64,000 bases of DNA from Juglans regia (GCF_001411555.2 NC_049905.1:9887053-9951052); one strand, 5' to 3'; counted from the first letter of the stretch, positions 23,400 through 35,170 are shown. Notes: generated by a model from the letters alone, not told the origin. A program made the numbers and translations.

Positions 23400-23567
23400 G
23401 AAATACCCTCCCATCCATACAGATGACCTAACCCGAAACCCATACTGACAGAATCCCTCTCCCTCCGTTCGGCACCGGCCTCCACTCCGCGCGGTAGCAG
23501 CCCTCAATTTCCGATGCCTTCTTTTGGCTCCCCTTCATCCGGCCTCGCTTCCCCAAGAATCCGAACG
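23400..23567 (+). other. Plus-strand leader exon with GTAAGT donor
   Basis: A C-rich stretch ends in AACG/GTAAGT. It contains ATG at 23,514 followed by 18 open codons up to the donor (MPSFGSPSSGLASPRIRT). It could be the first exon of the FAR1-domain gene starting about 24,770. In segment B the ATG is GTG (43,938), so a coding role is doubtful. Confidence 0.35.
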
Positions 23568-24769
23568 GTAAGTTTTCACCTCCCCCACTGTCCTTAAACT
23601 TCACCTGCTTAGATTTGTTTTTGATGATATCAATATCTCAATGCTTACAACTCCAACGTATTTCAGTGCAACTAGTTTTTGTACAGAGGATATTTCAATG
23701 CTTGATGTTCTTTGTTCTTTTTCCCATCCCGCACCTTTTACGTTTATGGGATCTTCAACTCTGTTTTGTGTTCATCCAAAGAATGGGGTATCGGGTCCAC
23801 GTTTTTTGTTTTCTTCTATTATGTTTTTGGGTTGAAGATTCAGGAAAATAGGTATCCATTGAGGGGCCAGATTTTTTTCGGTGGAATTCGTTTGGGAAAC
23901 AGGGACCACTAAGAATATCAATTTGGATTGTTCTGTTCCTTTTAGGACAACTATCAATTTTGTTTTGCATTTAAAATTTTCGAGGGGAAGAAAGGGGGAC
24001 CACAAAGAATATCAATTTGGATTATCCTGTGGAGAGAACTTTTGACTTCCATGTGGGTAGGATTTCTCTTTCATTAAGCTCTATTAGAACTGAAGTGTCT
24101 AGGAGCAGTTGAAAAGGAAACATGCGGACAAATGGTTGAGTCATGAGGATAATAAGATTGAACTCATTTACAACTTTGAACTTCGTGTCTTATTAACAAT
24201 TTCTTAAGTGATTCACACCTTTTACGATTGCAATAAAACTTATTGCAACATGATATTTATTTCATAGCAAACATGATATTTTTTTAACATTACCGAAAAT
24301 TCTTCCATGTAAAAAGTTAAATGAGTTGTAATGATTGCTTGGTTCTGTCTATGCACACTATTGTCAGACCTTGAAAAAGCTGGTCTAATACGTCTAAATT
24401 CATGTGCAAAAAGCCCTTTGCTCCATGTTAGCTATTTCAAATCTCAACTTTTCTTTGTAATTTTTAATACATACTACTAGCTACAGTTACTTTGGGATTT
24501 AGTTAAATTGAATTTGTGTAGGATTGCATGGTTTAATAATACATTAGATATTTTGACTACTCTCATATGTATAAATTTGGTTTCAGTTTTATTGTTGACA
24601 TTCTAAACCTTATGGGATTACCTTGAGTCTTTATTGATAATTTGGTTCTAGTTTTATTGTTGACATTCTAAACCTTATGAGTTTTATTGTTGACATTAGG
24701 ATAACACTACAAAAACTGCAATATCAAACCCAGAATTTTTTTTTAATCTTTATTTGCATATGGTTGCAT
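23568..24769. other. Probable intron or intergenic, nothing else supported
   Basis: T-rich sequence follows the donor at 23,568. Short overlapping ORFs at 23,615-24,005 appear in all frames and match only their copies in segment B. A 33-bp phrase around tttattgttgacattctaaacc is repeated at ~24,590 and ~24,655. Confidence 0.3.
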
Positions 24770-25724
24770 CTTCTTAGATAATTTAAAGGTTGGACTTGCA
24801 ATGGATTTTGACATGGGATATGCAGAAAATGAGGGTGATGAGGTAGGACTAGCAAATTATGAGGGTGATGAGGTAGGACATGCAGATGATGAGTATGAAT
24901 GTGATACCCCATATAATATGGATAAGGGTAGGTGGTGTATGGGATCCCACATTGCTTGGGAATGAGAAGTTCTTGCTCTTTATAAGGTTCCAATGGGGCT
25001 CCAATTGTATCATTGACTAGTCCTTTTGGAGTATAGGCCATGTTGTTTGGACCTTCCATTGGGGCGTTACAAATGGTATCAGAGACTATCACAACCAGAA
25101 ATGTGGGATTTGAGTCATGCCACCTACAATAGACAGGCCCGATGAGGACGTCAGGAATTTAAGGGGGGTAGATTGTGATACCCCATATGATATGGATAAA
25201 GGTAGGTGGTGTATGGGATCCCACATTGCTTGGGAATGAGAAGTTCTTGCTCTTTATAAGGTTCCAATGGGGCTCCAATTGTATCATTAATTAGTCCTTT
25301 TTGAGTATAGGCCATGTTGTTTGGGCCTTCCATTGGAGCGTTACAATGAATGTATGATGAGGTGGTACATGCAGATAATGAGTGTGATGAAACCATTGAA
25401 GAACCTAAGGTTGGAATGACATTTTCATCGGTAGAAGAAGTTTGGTCTTACTATATGAAGTATGGTAAGCAGAAGGGATTTGGGGTGTGTAAAAGGAATT
25501 CTAAACAGGGAGACGATGGGAATGCCAGATGGTTTATATTGGTATGTGCGCGACAAAGCACATCAAAGAGTAAGGCTGTCATTGTTCTCAAGCCAAGACA
25601 AACAGAGAAGATAGGGTGTATGGCTAGGATTAATGCTACACTAAATAGCAAAGATGGATATACCCTGTCTAAAGTAAACTTGGACTACACACACGTTTGT
25701 TTCTTGAGCATGAGATATTGGTAG
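24770..25724 (+). pseudogene. FAR1-domain gene fragment, split by a TRIM element (segment A)
   Basis: An acidic start (MDFDMGYAENEGDEVG) leads into a FAR1 DNA-binding domain at 25,402-25,724. The domain shows GMTFSSVEEVWSYYMKYGKQ, GFGVCKRNSKQ, RQTEKIGCMARI and YTLSKVNLDYTHVC, the Cys/His cluster of the family. The frame is interrupted by the retroelement at 24,900-25,345 and shifted at its edge. No transposase or SWIM part follows; after 25,724 the frame closes. It is either a degenerate FRS gene or a fragment of a MULE. The segment B version lacks the insertion but has its own early stop. Confidence 0.75.
24900..25345 (+). mobile_element. TRIM retroelement, complete, 446 bp
   Basis: Two 172-bp direct repeats (24,900-25,071 and 25,174-25,345) begin TGTGATACCCC and end GTTACA. 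They differ at about 7 positions, 6 of them transitions. Directly after the left repeat is TGGTATCAGAG (25,074-25,084), the classic primer-binding site for initiator tRNA-Met. Before the right repeat is a purine tract, AAGGGGGG. The 102-bp interior has no ORF. The element is flanked by a 5-bp duplication ATGAA (24,895-24,899 and 25,346-25,350). Segment B has a single ATGAA and no element. This is a textbook terminal-repeat retrotransposon in miniature. Confidence 0.92.
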
Positions 25725-25856
25725 TGCTACTACATGCCTCAGACATTGTGTCAATATGAACTACAAAAATCTTTCACCCCAAGTGATATTTTCAAAACTA
25801 TCAACCCAGCAGTTACACCCCAGCAATATTTTGTCAAAAGAAAAAAAAGGCATGAA

Positions 25857-26130
25857 TACAAGATATAAAGTTTATGTTAGCTATTTCATAATCTGCTTTA
25901 TGTTTATTAATACAATTCAGTTCTTGCTACTGGCATCTTGTGCTTAAAAGCAGAAACTTGGCAAGCCGGCATTGATTACATGCTTAGAAGATTAACCCTT
26001 CATTTGATTCTAAAGACATTTATAGCAGGAGCTCACATAGACGTTTGTTTGCAGCTGATCTGCAAAGTATTATCTAAATTATCCCCGTTATACGTTCGCA
26101 GTGTAACTTCTAGTCTCCTACAACACTCAT
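25857..26130 (+). pseudogene. Fragment of a PITP gene 3' end (segment A)
   Basis: The plus strand here resembles the minus strand of the PITP gene at 52,648-57,354 over its last intron, last exon and 3' UTR. Shared pieces in order are aagatataaa, tttcataat, aattcagttc(t/c)tgcta, tgtgct(t/c)aa(a/g)agcagaaac, ttggcaagc, tttat(a/g)gcaggagctca, cagctga and gcagtg. The coding part is broken (one base lost, then a stop), so it is not functional. It lies 130 bp after the FAR1 fragment, in the same orientation. The counterpart in B is 45,772-46,044. Confidence 0.7.
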
Positions 26131-26149
26131 TTCCAAGATTATATAGCAG

Positions 26150-27380
26150 CTAACATATTCAATTCCCCATATATACTTTATTGATTATTTCAGTTTGACT
26201 ACACAGTTCGAATTGTAAAGTATCCTAAATTAGAGTTTGGTGTCAAGTTTGGACAATATATGGGCACCAAAACCTGCAACTTATTGTTTGCGACAGTAAG
26301 GATTCCCTAAAGCTTTTGCCTGAATTCTAAAACCTACATCAATATTTATTAAGCATTTTATTTATATTGTTTATAGGATCTACATATTATGTCTATTGAA
26401 AATTAGACCCTATACAGTTAGCTAGCTTTGTGCATTCCATCAATTTGACTCGAGTAAGGTTTTCTTGACAACCTCGAAGGTGATTAGAAGATTATAAATT
26501 ACTAGTTTATGTGAAGACCAGACTCATAATGCGTCCAACCCAAACCATATACATATGTAAGCTAAAAATTTAACGTGGGTTTTCAAGATTAATAGAGTAT
26601 TCATTCAATAATCAATCACATATATACTTCTAAGTTTCTGTCCCTTCCACTATTATTCTAAATTTATTTACTATTTTCAGTCATTTCATGCATGATTTTT
26701 GAGCTAAAGTTTGTCACACGTGATCAATATGGTCTGGTTGCTGACAGAGGCCCATAAAAATGAAGTGCTAAAAAGAATCGTGTTATGGCCCTTCCTCCAT
26801 TCTGTCTATATTGTGCTATGACTATAAGAACCAATCTCAATCATTTTTGTAGATTGTTATCTAAAATATATTAAACAGAATAGTATGATTCATGCTTTCC
26901 TAAATTAAACTGTTTTTCTCCACTTGAAATACATTCTATAATTTCCTAAATGCCAAATTGCCAATGTATTTCAAGTTAAATACTTTCCTAAATTTTAATC
27001 CAATTTTATAAAACTAAACTGTTTTTCTCCTCTTCAAATACATTCTACAATTTCCCAAATGCCAAATTTCCAATGGCACAAGTTGAATACTTTCCTTAAT
27101 TTTAATCCAATTTTAGAAAACTAAACAGTTTTTTTCCTCTTTATATACATTCTATAATTTTATAAACTACTATAATCATAAGGCCATTTCAGCAGACAAT
27201 TTCATAAACTACTTTGCATTTCAGCTGGATTTTCTAGGCTCGATTTAGCTATCGCATTGAGCAGGAGACATATCTTAGCAAACATAAATCCATAGAGTAA
27301 TTCGAGGGGCAATTCATGCAAGAAAAATTAAAACAATAAAGAAATTACATGATAGATAGATATAGCGTAACAAACTCAGT
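26150..27380. other. Intergenic; one unassigned open stretch
   Basis: After a TTATTTCAG acceptor at ~26,192, 102 nt stay open (FDYTVRIVKYPKLEFGVKFG and onward) up to a GACA/GTAAGG donor near 26,296. I cannot identify the peptide; segment B changes the donor to GTACGG. The rest (26,880-27,180) contains a loose repeat of aaactgtttttctcc(a/t)ctt...aaatacattcta. Confidence 0.3.
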
Positions 27381-27420
27381 TTTTACGTGAGGGAACCCAG
27401 ACCACGGCGTAAATGGAGAT

Positions 27421-27728
27421 CTACACCATGGTAACAACCAGAGGCGACGGTAGGCTCAGTGGTGAGGGGGTTGGCCTCAGGCTTTGGGGAGTCCAATAGA
27501 TGGGAGGCGGCTGAGCTCTTAGGATTTCAAATTTGGGAGAGGACGCTGGAGGGGCTTGGGTTTCAAGCTTTGGGATGGAGCGACGGTGGCTCAATGGTGA
27601 GGTTACAGCCATGAATCCAAGCGACGGTTGCGAAGGTGGTGACGATGGCTCAATGGTGACGCTCCAAGCCTTGGGGAGTCGACGTGTTTCTGATTTGGGA
27701 GAGGGTGGAGTCGTGGATAGGGCTGAGC
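27421..27728 (+). other. GC-rich tract with short ORFs, not called a gene
   Basis: The tract reads open on both strands (27,421-27,612 -, 27,533-27,733 +). Segment B has in-frame insertions here (47,664-48,107). A stretch tctgatttgggagagggtgg(a) at ~27,690 recurs at ~51,248, beyond the end of segment B homology. No domain is recognised. Confidence 0.3.
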
Positions 27729-27850
27729 ACTGACCAAGTCGGAGTCGGTATGGCCATCCTCTGACTCCGACTGTGACATGTTTATCCTCCGCTCTGACTC
27801 AGACTCCGACTTGTCGGAGAGAAGTCGGAGCGGAGTCGGCTTTGGGCTTT
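27729..27850. mobile_element. Possible hAT-like end with GTCGGA subterminal repeats
   Basis: A TAGGG(c)TGAGCA start resembles hAT-type ends. Clustered copies of agtcgg, ctccgac and tcggag follow on both strands, as in subterminal binding-site arrays. I did not find the opposite end or a target-site duplication. The copy in segment B is at ~47,893-48,015. Confidence 0.35.
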
Positions 27851-28079
27851 GTTTTGGGCTTCTTTTTTTTTTACTGTTTTCAACTTCATATTTGGCACAC
27901 TTTTTAAAAAGAATTTTTTGTGTGAGCTTTTAAATTTTTTTTTTTTTTCAAAAATCACAATCTAAAGTAAATAATTTACTTTTTACTAAAAACATAACAA
28001 AAAATAAAACTAAATAAAAACAAGTAACATACGAAGTTACTAACATGCTTCAAAAAATTAAAAAAAAAAATTAAAAATG

Positions 28080-29445
28080 ACTAATCACTGCAATAAACAT
28101 CCACCCCCATCAATGCATCATCCACATCCAACTAATCACTTCAAGTCTACAATAAACATCCACACTCATCATCCACTTCAATCATAATAATATGTTCTTA
28201 CAACAATTACAACAAACATTTTTTAAGTGCCAACCAAATTAAGTGTTACCAACAACAAACAGATTACAACAAATTAAATGTTCCAAGTGCCACACTACCA
28301 TTCCAACTTCTAAGTTGTGCTTAAAAAAAAATGAAAAGATTTTAGTTAGAAAATATTTTGCCATGCCAACCAGAAAATGATAATGACAATAGAGCTAACT
28401 ATGAATTTTGCTATGCAGTAAATATCCATTATCCTCCATGAATTTCACAGAGAATAACATTAATACCATGAAATTTAGGAGTTCCTGAACTCCAAGAACT
28501 ATATAACAGTTCAAAGAGACTAACAAACTCCAACCACTAACAGTTCAATGATCCTACAAACTCCAAAAATCAAATGAAAGCATTGTTGATGGTCCTCTCA
28601 ATTCAACCAAGGAACGTGATATAAGTTATCCAATCTTTCTTTTCATGATTTCAAGATTGTAAGGCACAAAACAGACATCAGCAGGACTTTCAGGAAATAA
28701 CATGACAACTTATGTCGTATATGCACTAAATTAGTTTATCAAAAAGAGGTGATTTCGTCAAGTCTGAATTCCTAAAGGTGATAAAACTTCAACTTTGTAC
28801 TTATACAAATGTTCAACCTTGTGGAACACAGATTAACTGCCCAACCACACCATCAATTACAGAAAGAAAATAAAACAGCCCACATGTTCACTAAAACAGT
28901 TCCAACTTTAGCATCATACTAATATATAAACAGCCCCAAACCACAACACACAAATAAAAACAGCTCCAAAAACAAGTATAATCACAGTTTATTCATTCAA
29001 AACATCCCAACAAAAACAGCCCCATTATTAACTCAAATTAAAACAGCCCCGGTATAATCACAGTTTTATCCAATCATTCCTTGCAACAACAAAAAAGCAG
29101 CCCCAAACTCATTCGATTTTAGTTACACAGATTTTACACAAACTCATCAACTGCAACATCCATCCAAACAAGTATAATCACAGTTTATTCCTTCAAAACA
29201 TCCCAACAAAAACAGCCCCAATATTAACTCAAACTCATCAACTGCAAGTCTGCAACATCCATCCTATTTTAGTTACACATATTTTATACAAACTCATCAT
29301 CACAAAATTACACAGATTTTACACAAACTCATCAACACAAAATTACACAGATTTTACACAACTATATCATCACAACATTACACAGATTTTACACAACAAT
29401 ATCATCACAACGCAAAATTACACAGATTCACATTTTACACAGAGG
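28080..29445. repeat. C/A-rich non-coding tract with short tandem repeats
   Basis: One strand is strongly depleted in G. Near 28,080-28,175, catccac/aataaacatccac phrases repeat. Near 28,870-29,230, aacagcccca and cagtttattc recur. From about 29,270 to 29,440, ttacacagattttacaca plus actcatca/catcatcacaa repeat at a period of about 35-38 bp. No coding potential is seen. Segment B has the same tract (~48,250-49,700) with small length differences. Confidence 0.6.
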
Positions 29446-29800
29446 GAGAAGACGAAGGGAGAAGAGAGTGAGGCTTACCGTGTCGACCGCTGCCTGCGGG
29501 GGTGGTTACTAGGTCAGGGTGAGGTCGCGCGGCCACTCGGCGAGAGAGAGACGAGAGTCGGGGAGGACTGGATCAGGGTCAGGGGGACTGTTGCAGGGTG
29601 AGATGGAGACTCGCAGGGAGAGAGAGAGACGAGAGTGGTCCTGTGGAGGCTACGGTTTTTTGAAGCCGAAGGAAAATGGAAATTATGAGGGGGAGAGAGA
29701 GAGAGAGAGACGAGAGTGACTGGGTGAGGGTCCTGAGGCCGCGCCGGTCGTTCGCGGGGGGGAAGGTAGCGGTGGTGGTGTTGAAAAACTGCGCCGTTTT
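29446..29800. repeat. GA-rich tract with interrupted (GA)n runs
   Basis: Repeated gggagagagagagacgagagtg phrases are mixed with gggtcaggg(t/g)gag. ORFs on both strands (29,514-29,813 -, 29,519-29,719 +) follow from the composition. The segment B counterpart (49,705-50,080) has an extra ~24-bp repeat unit. Confidence 0.5.
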
Positions 29801-29814
29801 CTTTGATTTTCATG

Positions 29815-30686
29815 GATACACTAAATTTAATTTTAATCTTTGTTTAGGGTTTTAATTTTTTTATTTATAGTATTTATAATTGTTAGTATTGATTATTATT
29901 AATTATATGTTATCATTAATCATAGATTCATATAATATTTTTAACATATTATCATATTATATTATCTAATTATATGTTATCGACTTATCATTCTTATTTA
30001 TAATTTTTTTAATTTTTTTATCACTCAATTTAATTGTAAGTATTAATTAATAAAAATTATTATTTAAATAGATTCGTACTATATTGACTAAAATTTAAAT
30101 ATAATTATTATACTAGTATTATTATACATTGGTATTAAATGTAGACTATAAGTCTATAATATTATTATTGTTAGTATTTATACTTGTACTATAGGATTGA
30201 TTATTGACAATTAAATATTATTATACTATAGTATTACATGTTATTAACAATTACATGTTATAGTCTATAGACTTGTATTATAGTTTTTATAAATAGTATG
30301 TAATTACATGTTATTAACTCATTATACTTTTACTATAATTAGTGTCTAACTTATTCCTATTAATAGCTAAAGAATAATTAGTATTATATATTAGTATAAT
30401 AGTATTACATATTTATATGATTAATACTTTAGTTATTATACATTAGTATTATATATTATTATAAATTTATAGATTAGTGTTTATCCATTAGTATTACATG
30501 TTATTATGCATTTTAGTGTTTATACATTAGTATTACATGTTATTTTATTTATACGTTAGTAATTTAGTGTTACATGGTAATAATATTGTAATAGTATGAT
30601 ATTTATATATACTAAACTATTATTAGTCAATTTAGTTTATATATATTATAGACTAACTATATATTTAATTAGCTCATGCTAGTATA
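29815..30686. repeat. TTA/ATA-rich degenerate repeat running into the gap
   Basis: The sequence is dominated by irregular repeats of tattattata, ttagtattaca and tgttattaac. It ends at the N gap. Nothing coding is seen. Confidence 0.5.
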
Positions 30687-30786
30687 NNNNNNNNNNNNNN
30701 NNNNNNNNNNNNNNNNNNNNNNNNNNNNNNNNNNNNNNNNNNNNNNNNNNNNNNNNNNNNNNNNNNNNNNNNNNNNNNNNNNNNNN
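30687..30786. other. Assembly gap, exactly 100 N
   Basis: A run of 100 N, the usual placeholder for a gap of unknown size. Segment A ends at its left edge. Confidence 1.
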
Positions 30787-31920
30787 ACGGGGCCCATGTG
30801 TCTATCAATTTGGTTTTTTATATTCTGGTGTTTGATGGGAAGAATAAATATAGATATAAGTTATTATTGTGAGTATTTATTTTATACACATGATATGACA
30901 TCATCTAAACCACACATCTCCTCAAGTGAGTGTTAGAAATAATCAATTAGAAGCAGCCACGCAGTGAGTACAAAGTGTGCACTGCTATGATAACTTCTCT
31001 CTAACATTATTCTAAACTGGATATTCATTTCTCTAACTCCTCAATTTACATAATCTACTATTGATATCCCTCTTCAATTGAGCCCATTAAGGAATACTTG
31101 CAGGTTTTCTCCATTATAAACCTAATCCACCAATAATCTAATAATTCTTATATTAACATAAGAAAGCATGTATGTTGATCTACTGTCACAAATTTTCCGT
31201 AGCAAATTTGGTTATTTCCAACGAAATAAATTTAATCATTACAAACAGTTCATTATTAACAATGAAAATATAATCGTTGCAAAATCTACGATTGATTTGG
31301 TTACACAAAACTAAACTATCTCATATTATTTCATTTCATATAATCATTATAACTTTTCCAAACTCTCACATAAAATATAATAAACAAGTCAATTTTTTCA
31401 AATCTCAAAAAAAAATTGTATTAAAAAATTATATTATAATAATATTTTATTCAAATTTCAACAAATTAAACATCTCATCTCATCTCATCTAAACTGCGTA
31501 ATCAAATGAGACCTTATCATTTCAAAAAGGCTGGCCTCTTGTAGAGATAATCTATTAATGTCAAGTCTCGATAAATATCATCTTATTTTGTAACAGATCT
31601 TATATATTACTATGAGTTTCCTACAGAAATTGTGATCTTTTTTAATCAAAACCTCACTTCCTAAGATTGAATAATCTTTATTATCTGGAACTTTCAAGAT
31701 CCAAAAGCTCACAATTATTTAGTAATGATGCTTTATGAGAATGCATACTGTTTGTGTCAATATGTCTTGTAATGCTCATGTGTTTTTCCCTGTTGTATGG
31801 ATTCTGCAGAATGGGCATGGATATCAATCATGCCATTAATTGATGTTACTGTATTTGCATCTATCTCAAGATTTTCATTTTCAATTATAATCATTGTCAT
31901 TGTGTTGAGCAGAACAGAAA
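30787..31920. other. 1.1 kb contig between two gaps
   Basis: It shows no resemblance to the neighbouring segment ends apart from a MITE in reverse orientation (~31,305-31,515, ending catctcatctcatctcatc). At 31,809, after a CTGCAG acceptor-like site, about 110 nt stay open and hydrophobic (WISIMPLIDVTVFASISRF, then a stretch rich in Ile) up to the next gap. It might be an exon with a membrane segment; I cannot identify it. Confidence 0.5.
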
Positions 31921-32020
31921 NNNNNNNNNNNNNNNNNNNNNNNNNNNNNNNNNNNNNNNNNNNNNNNNNNNNNNNNNNNNNNNNNNNNNNNNNNNNNNNN
32001 NNNNNNNNNNNNNNNNNNNN
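31921..32020. other. Assembly gap, exactly 100 N
   Basis: A second run of 100 N. Segment B begins at its right edge. Confidence 1.
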
Positions 32021-33359
32021 TATCTAATAAAACGAATTTTCATCTTAAAAAACTATTTTAAGAAAAGAAAATATAAGTCTCGATCCCCCAAAATACCACC
32101 AAAACAATCAATCTTGAAATCCAATATTCAAACTACTAAAAAATTATAATCTATTCCATCAGTTAAAAAATGTCAATTACTTTTGACCATAAAGTATGGA
32201 AGACTGTCATGGACCGACCGCCAACCTTTTTGGTAAGTTTCCTTACAAATTACAATGGGCGGTTTGATTGACTTGCCTTATCCTAACCGCTTGCACCGTC
32301 TTTATTTTTTTTTATTTTTAAAAGAAAAATAATAGGTTATTATCCTCTTATTATTTATTTATTATTATTATTATTATTTTATTTATTTTACTTAATAATT
32401 AAAGAAATAATTATTAATAAAATTATATATATTTTTAATTTCTTCTTAATAATTAAATATGTAAAAACAATATTTAAAAAATAATAAAAAAATAAATACA
32501 CTATAAATAATAAATAAATAATAAAAAATAATAACCTTGTCATTAACTTTTTGGTAAACCTTGTGTGCGCTAAACAAGGAAACAAGTACAAGGTTCTACG
32601 CAATGTTTTGAATAACATATTGATCGAGGTACTGGAATGACATATTTCAATATCGATACCGTTTCATGTAACGTTTTGAAATAGTTGATATATAAATAAA
32701 TTATATATAAAAATATATATATAAATTATATTTTAAAATAATAGTTTATATATGAATAAATTATATATAAATTATAAATAGTTTATTCTAAATTAAAGGT
32801 AAAAAAATAAGTTTATAATTTAAAAAAATAAAAAAATAAAAATTAAAGACTAAAATTTCGATCAATATGACCTATATTTAGAATGATAAAAAATATATAT
32901 AATATTTATATTGAACCAATAGTCAGTACGATAAATATCAACCATATTTACCGGTACGATACAATATTTAAAACAATGATTCCACGTACCAGAGTTCAGA
33001 AGATTGGCCCCCCCATATGAAGGCAGAATGACTGTCACCATGATGCAAGCAAAAGATTGGCCTCCATGATCATTTATAGCCATACTTGCCCATCTCTCTT
33101 TTTTACCTTAAAGATGACTTAGTTTTTTTTTTTAATTCAATTTTTATTACCTTTTTTTTTTTATGAGCAGAATAAACACTAAATTTAAAAATAGTGCAAA
33201 ACCGTGGGAGTGCGAGACCCAAACAAATGCCCCCAAATAGTTTTATACAAAGTTAGAAATAATAATAATAAAAAAAAAACAAACGGAAAATGGCTATTCA
33301 AAGTCAGTCTCATATTTCTTGACATGAAGTCAAGAAGAATTCACCACTTAGGTGATTTA

Positions 33360-33578
33360 GGATAGTTTTGGAGGGTGAGATGATAATTTTATGTTTTGTT
33401 TTAGTATTTAAAATATTTTATTTTAGTATTATTATTGTATTGAGATTTGAAAAAGTTGAATTGAGATTTAAAAAGTTGAATTGTTTATTATATTTTGTAT
33501 GAGGATTTAAAAAATGTGTAATGATGAGATGGAATGAGATGAAAATTTTGTGTCTCATCCCATCCCCCAAACCTGCCC
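33360..33578. mobile_element. MITE with TA target site (segment B copy)
   Basis: The same element and position as 11,940-12,158, with a few base changes (for example catctccc to catccccc near the right end). Its presence in both segments dates the insertion before their divergence. Confidence 0.65.
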
Positions 33579-34799
33579 TAGATTTGGATTGTCATGAGGT
33601 GTGCTCTATAAAAATCTTGATTGAAATAGATGCAGTTGAACATAGGTTTGGGAGGTGGGGAACCGCCACCCACCTCCTTGCTCCATCCTGTCCAACATCT
33701 GTCTAGTTGGGAGCCAAGAACGGGACTCGGGCGGTACCTAAGCCCTCCCAAGATTTACCCCGTCCATCCGATCCAACCCATATATATATATATATATATA
33801 TGTATATTAAAAGATAATTTTTTAACAAAATGATTTTGTTTCAAGATTTAATCTAATCCTCTCCGTCTCTTTCTTTCCCCCCTCTCTTTCCTCTATGGCT
33901 CTCTCAATCTTTCTTCCTTCTCATGTCACTATCTCTCTCTCTCTCTTGTCGGTTCAACAGCACCCTGTCCTCTTCTTCTCTCAATCTCATATTTCTTGAC
34001 ATGAAAGTCAAGAAGAACTTAGCAATTGGGTGATTTTTAATCTCGTCTAGATTGGATTGCCATGAGGTGAGCTCTTTAAAATTCTAATTAAAATAGATGC
34101 AATTGAACATAGGGTTGAGCACGTCAGTACGTGGGAGAACTGAAATTTCTAGTAAAGTTGACGGTGACCCCATTTTGTTGGATGGTGCGAAAATTTCGAA
34201 GTGGAGTGGAATCTGATTCTTGAGACACGTAAGTTTGCAGCGTCACACTTCAATAAAGCTAAAGTTCTCCTCGAATTTCTCGGCATCCAGTTTACCTTTC
34301 TGAACTTCTAGATCCGGTTTAGACGATTAGATTTTCGAATGAAAATTTAAAATTAAAAAAAATATTATTTTTTAATATTATTATTATTTTATAATTTTAA
34401 AAAATTAAATTATTTATTATATTTTATATAAAAATTTAAATAAATTATAATAATAAAATTAAATAAATTATAATAAAATATTTTTTATATCTAAATGAGA
34501 CTTTATAAATTTAAAAACCAACTATGATTAACCTAAGTAAGAAGGAGAAGTTAGCCCCAACCTCTTAGTTTCACATTCTACAACAATATATGCTTTCTCG
34601 AGTTTTCTAGAGTCTGGCAGGTTTGGGTAATGAACACTTCTCAACACTTTTTAAATATTTTCGTATGGACGAAGAGACTTCACATGCCAAACACGTTTGA
34701 AGTAGTTTAAACAAAGTCTCTTGCCACTGTGTTGTATTATGAGCCGAGAGTTCACTGCTTGCATGCGAATGCCAGTGTGCGATGAAGAGGGAGAGAGAG

Positions 34800-35170
34800 G
34801 TTCGTGATGGCTGGGTCTGCGAGAGGTGGTGGAGGTGCGGTGGCCTGGGTGGCTGCGTACGGCAACGCAAGTGGATAGAAATGGATGAAACCCATTTCGG
34901 TTGAGTTACCGCAGGGGAGAGAGAGTTGCACGTGGAGAAGATCGATGGTGGCTGGCTTGGTCGCCGGCATGAGGGAGAGTCGTCGGTGGTGACGGTGAGG
35001 CTGGATGGCTGCATACGGCAGTGCAAGTAGAGAGAAATGGGTTAAACCTATTTTAGTTGGGTTACTGCAGGGGAGAGAGAGAGTTGCGCATGGAGAAGAT
35101 CAGTAGTGGCTGGCTTGGTCGCTGGCGTGAGGGGGAGTCACTGGTGGTGGTGGTAAGACTGGGTGGTGCC
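34800..35170 (+). repeat. GC-rich minisatellite (segment B copy)
   Basis: Matches 13,375-13,745 with scattered substitutions, several of them C/T or G/A. Confidence 0.65.

Larger units (their letters stand above)
10589..30686 (+). repeat. Segment A of a ~20 kb near-identical duplicate
   Basis: From 10,589 to the N gap at 30,687 the sequence matches 32,021-51,075 collinearly and in the same orientation, usually with only scattered single-base and small indel differences. Segment A is about 1.04 kb longer. The main reasons are the 1,049 bp at 21,165-22,213 that B lacks and the 446-bp TRIM element at 24,900-25,345. B has small extras of its own. Segment A ends exactly at an assembly gap. Confidence 0.95.

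Noticed and set aside
24724..25396. Minus-strand ORFs of 122 and 81 residues
   Set aside because: They are antisense reads of the TRIM terminal repeats and the FAR1 fragment.
29270..29440. Regularly spaced short repeats that could look like a CRISPR array
   Set aside because: The repeats are imperfect, spacers are repeats themselves, composition is simple C/A-rich and the DNA is plant nuclear.
30676..32027. ORFs spanning runs of X at 30,676-30,936 and 31,797-32,027
   Set aside because: They are open only across the N gaps, so no continuous protein can be claimed.
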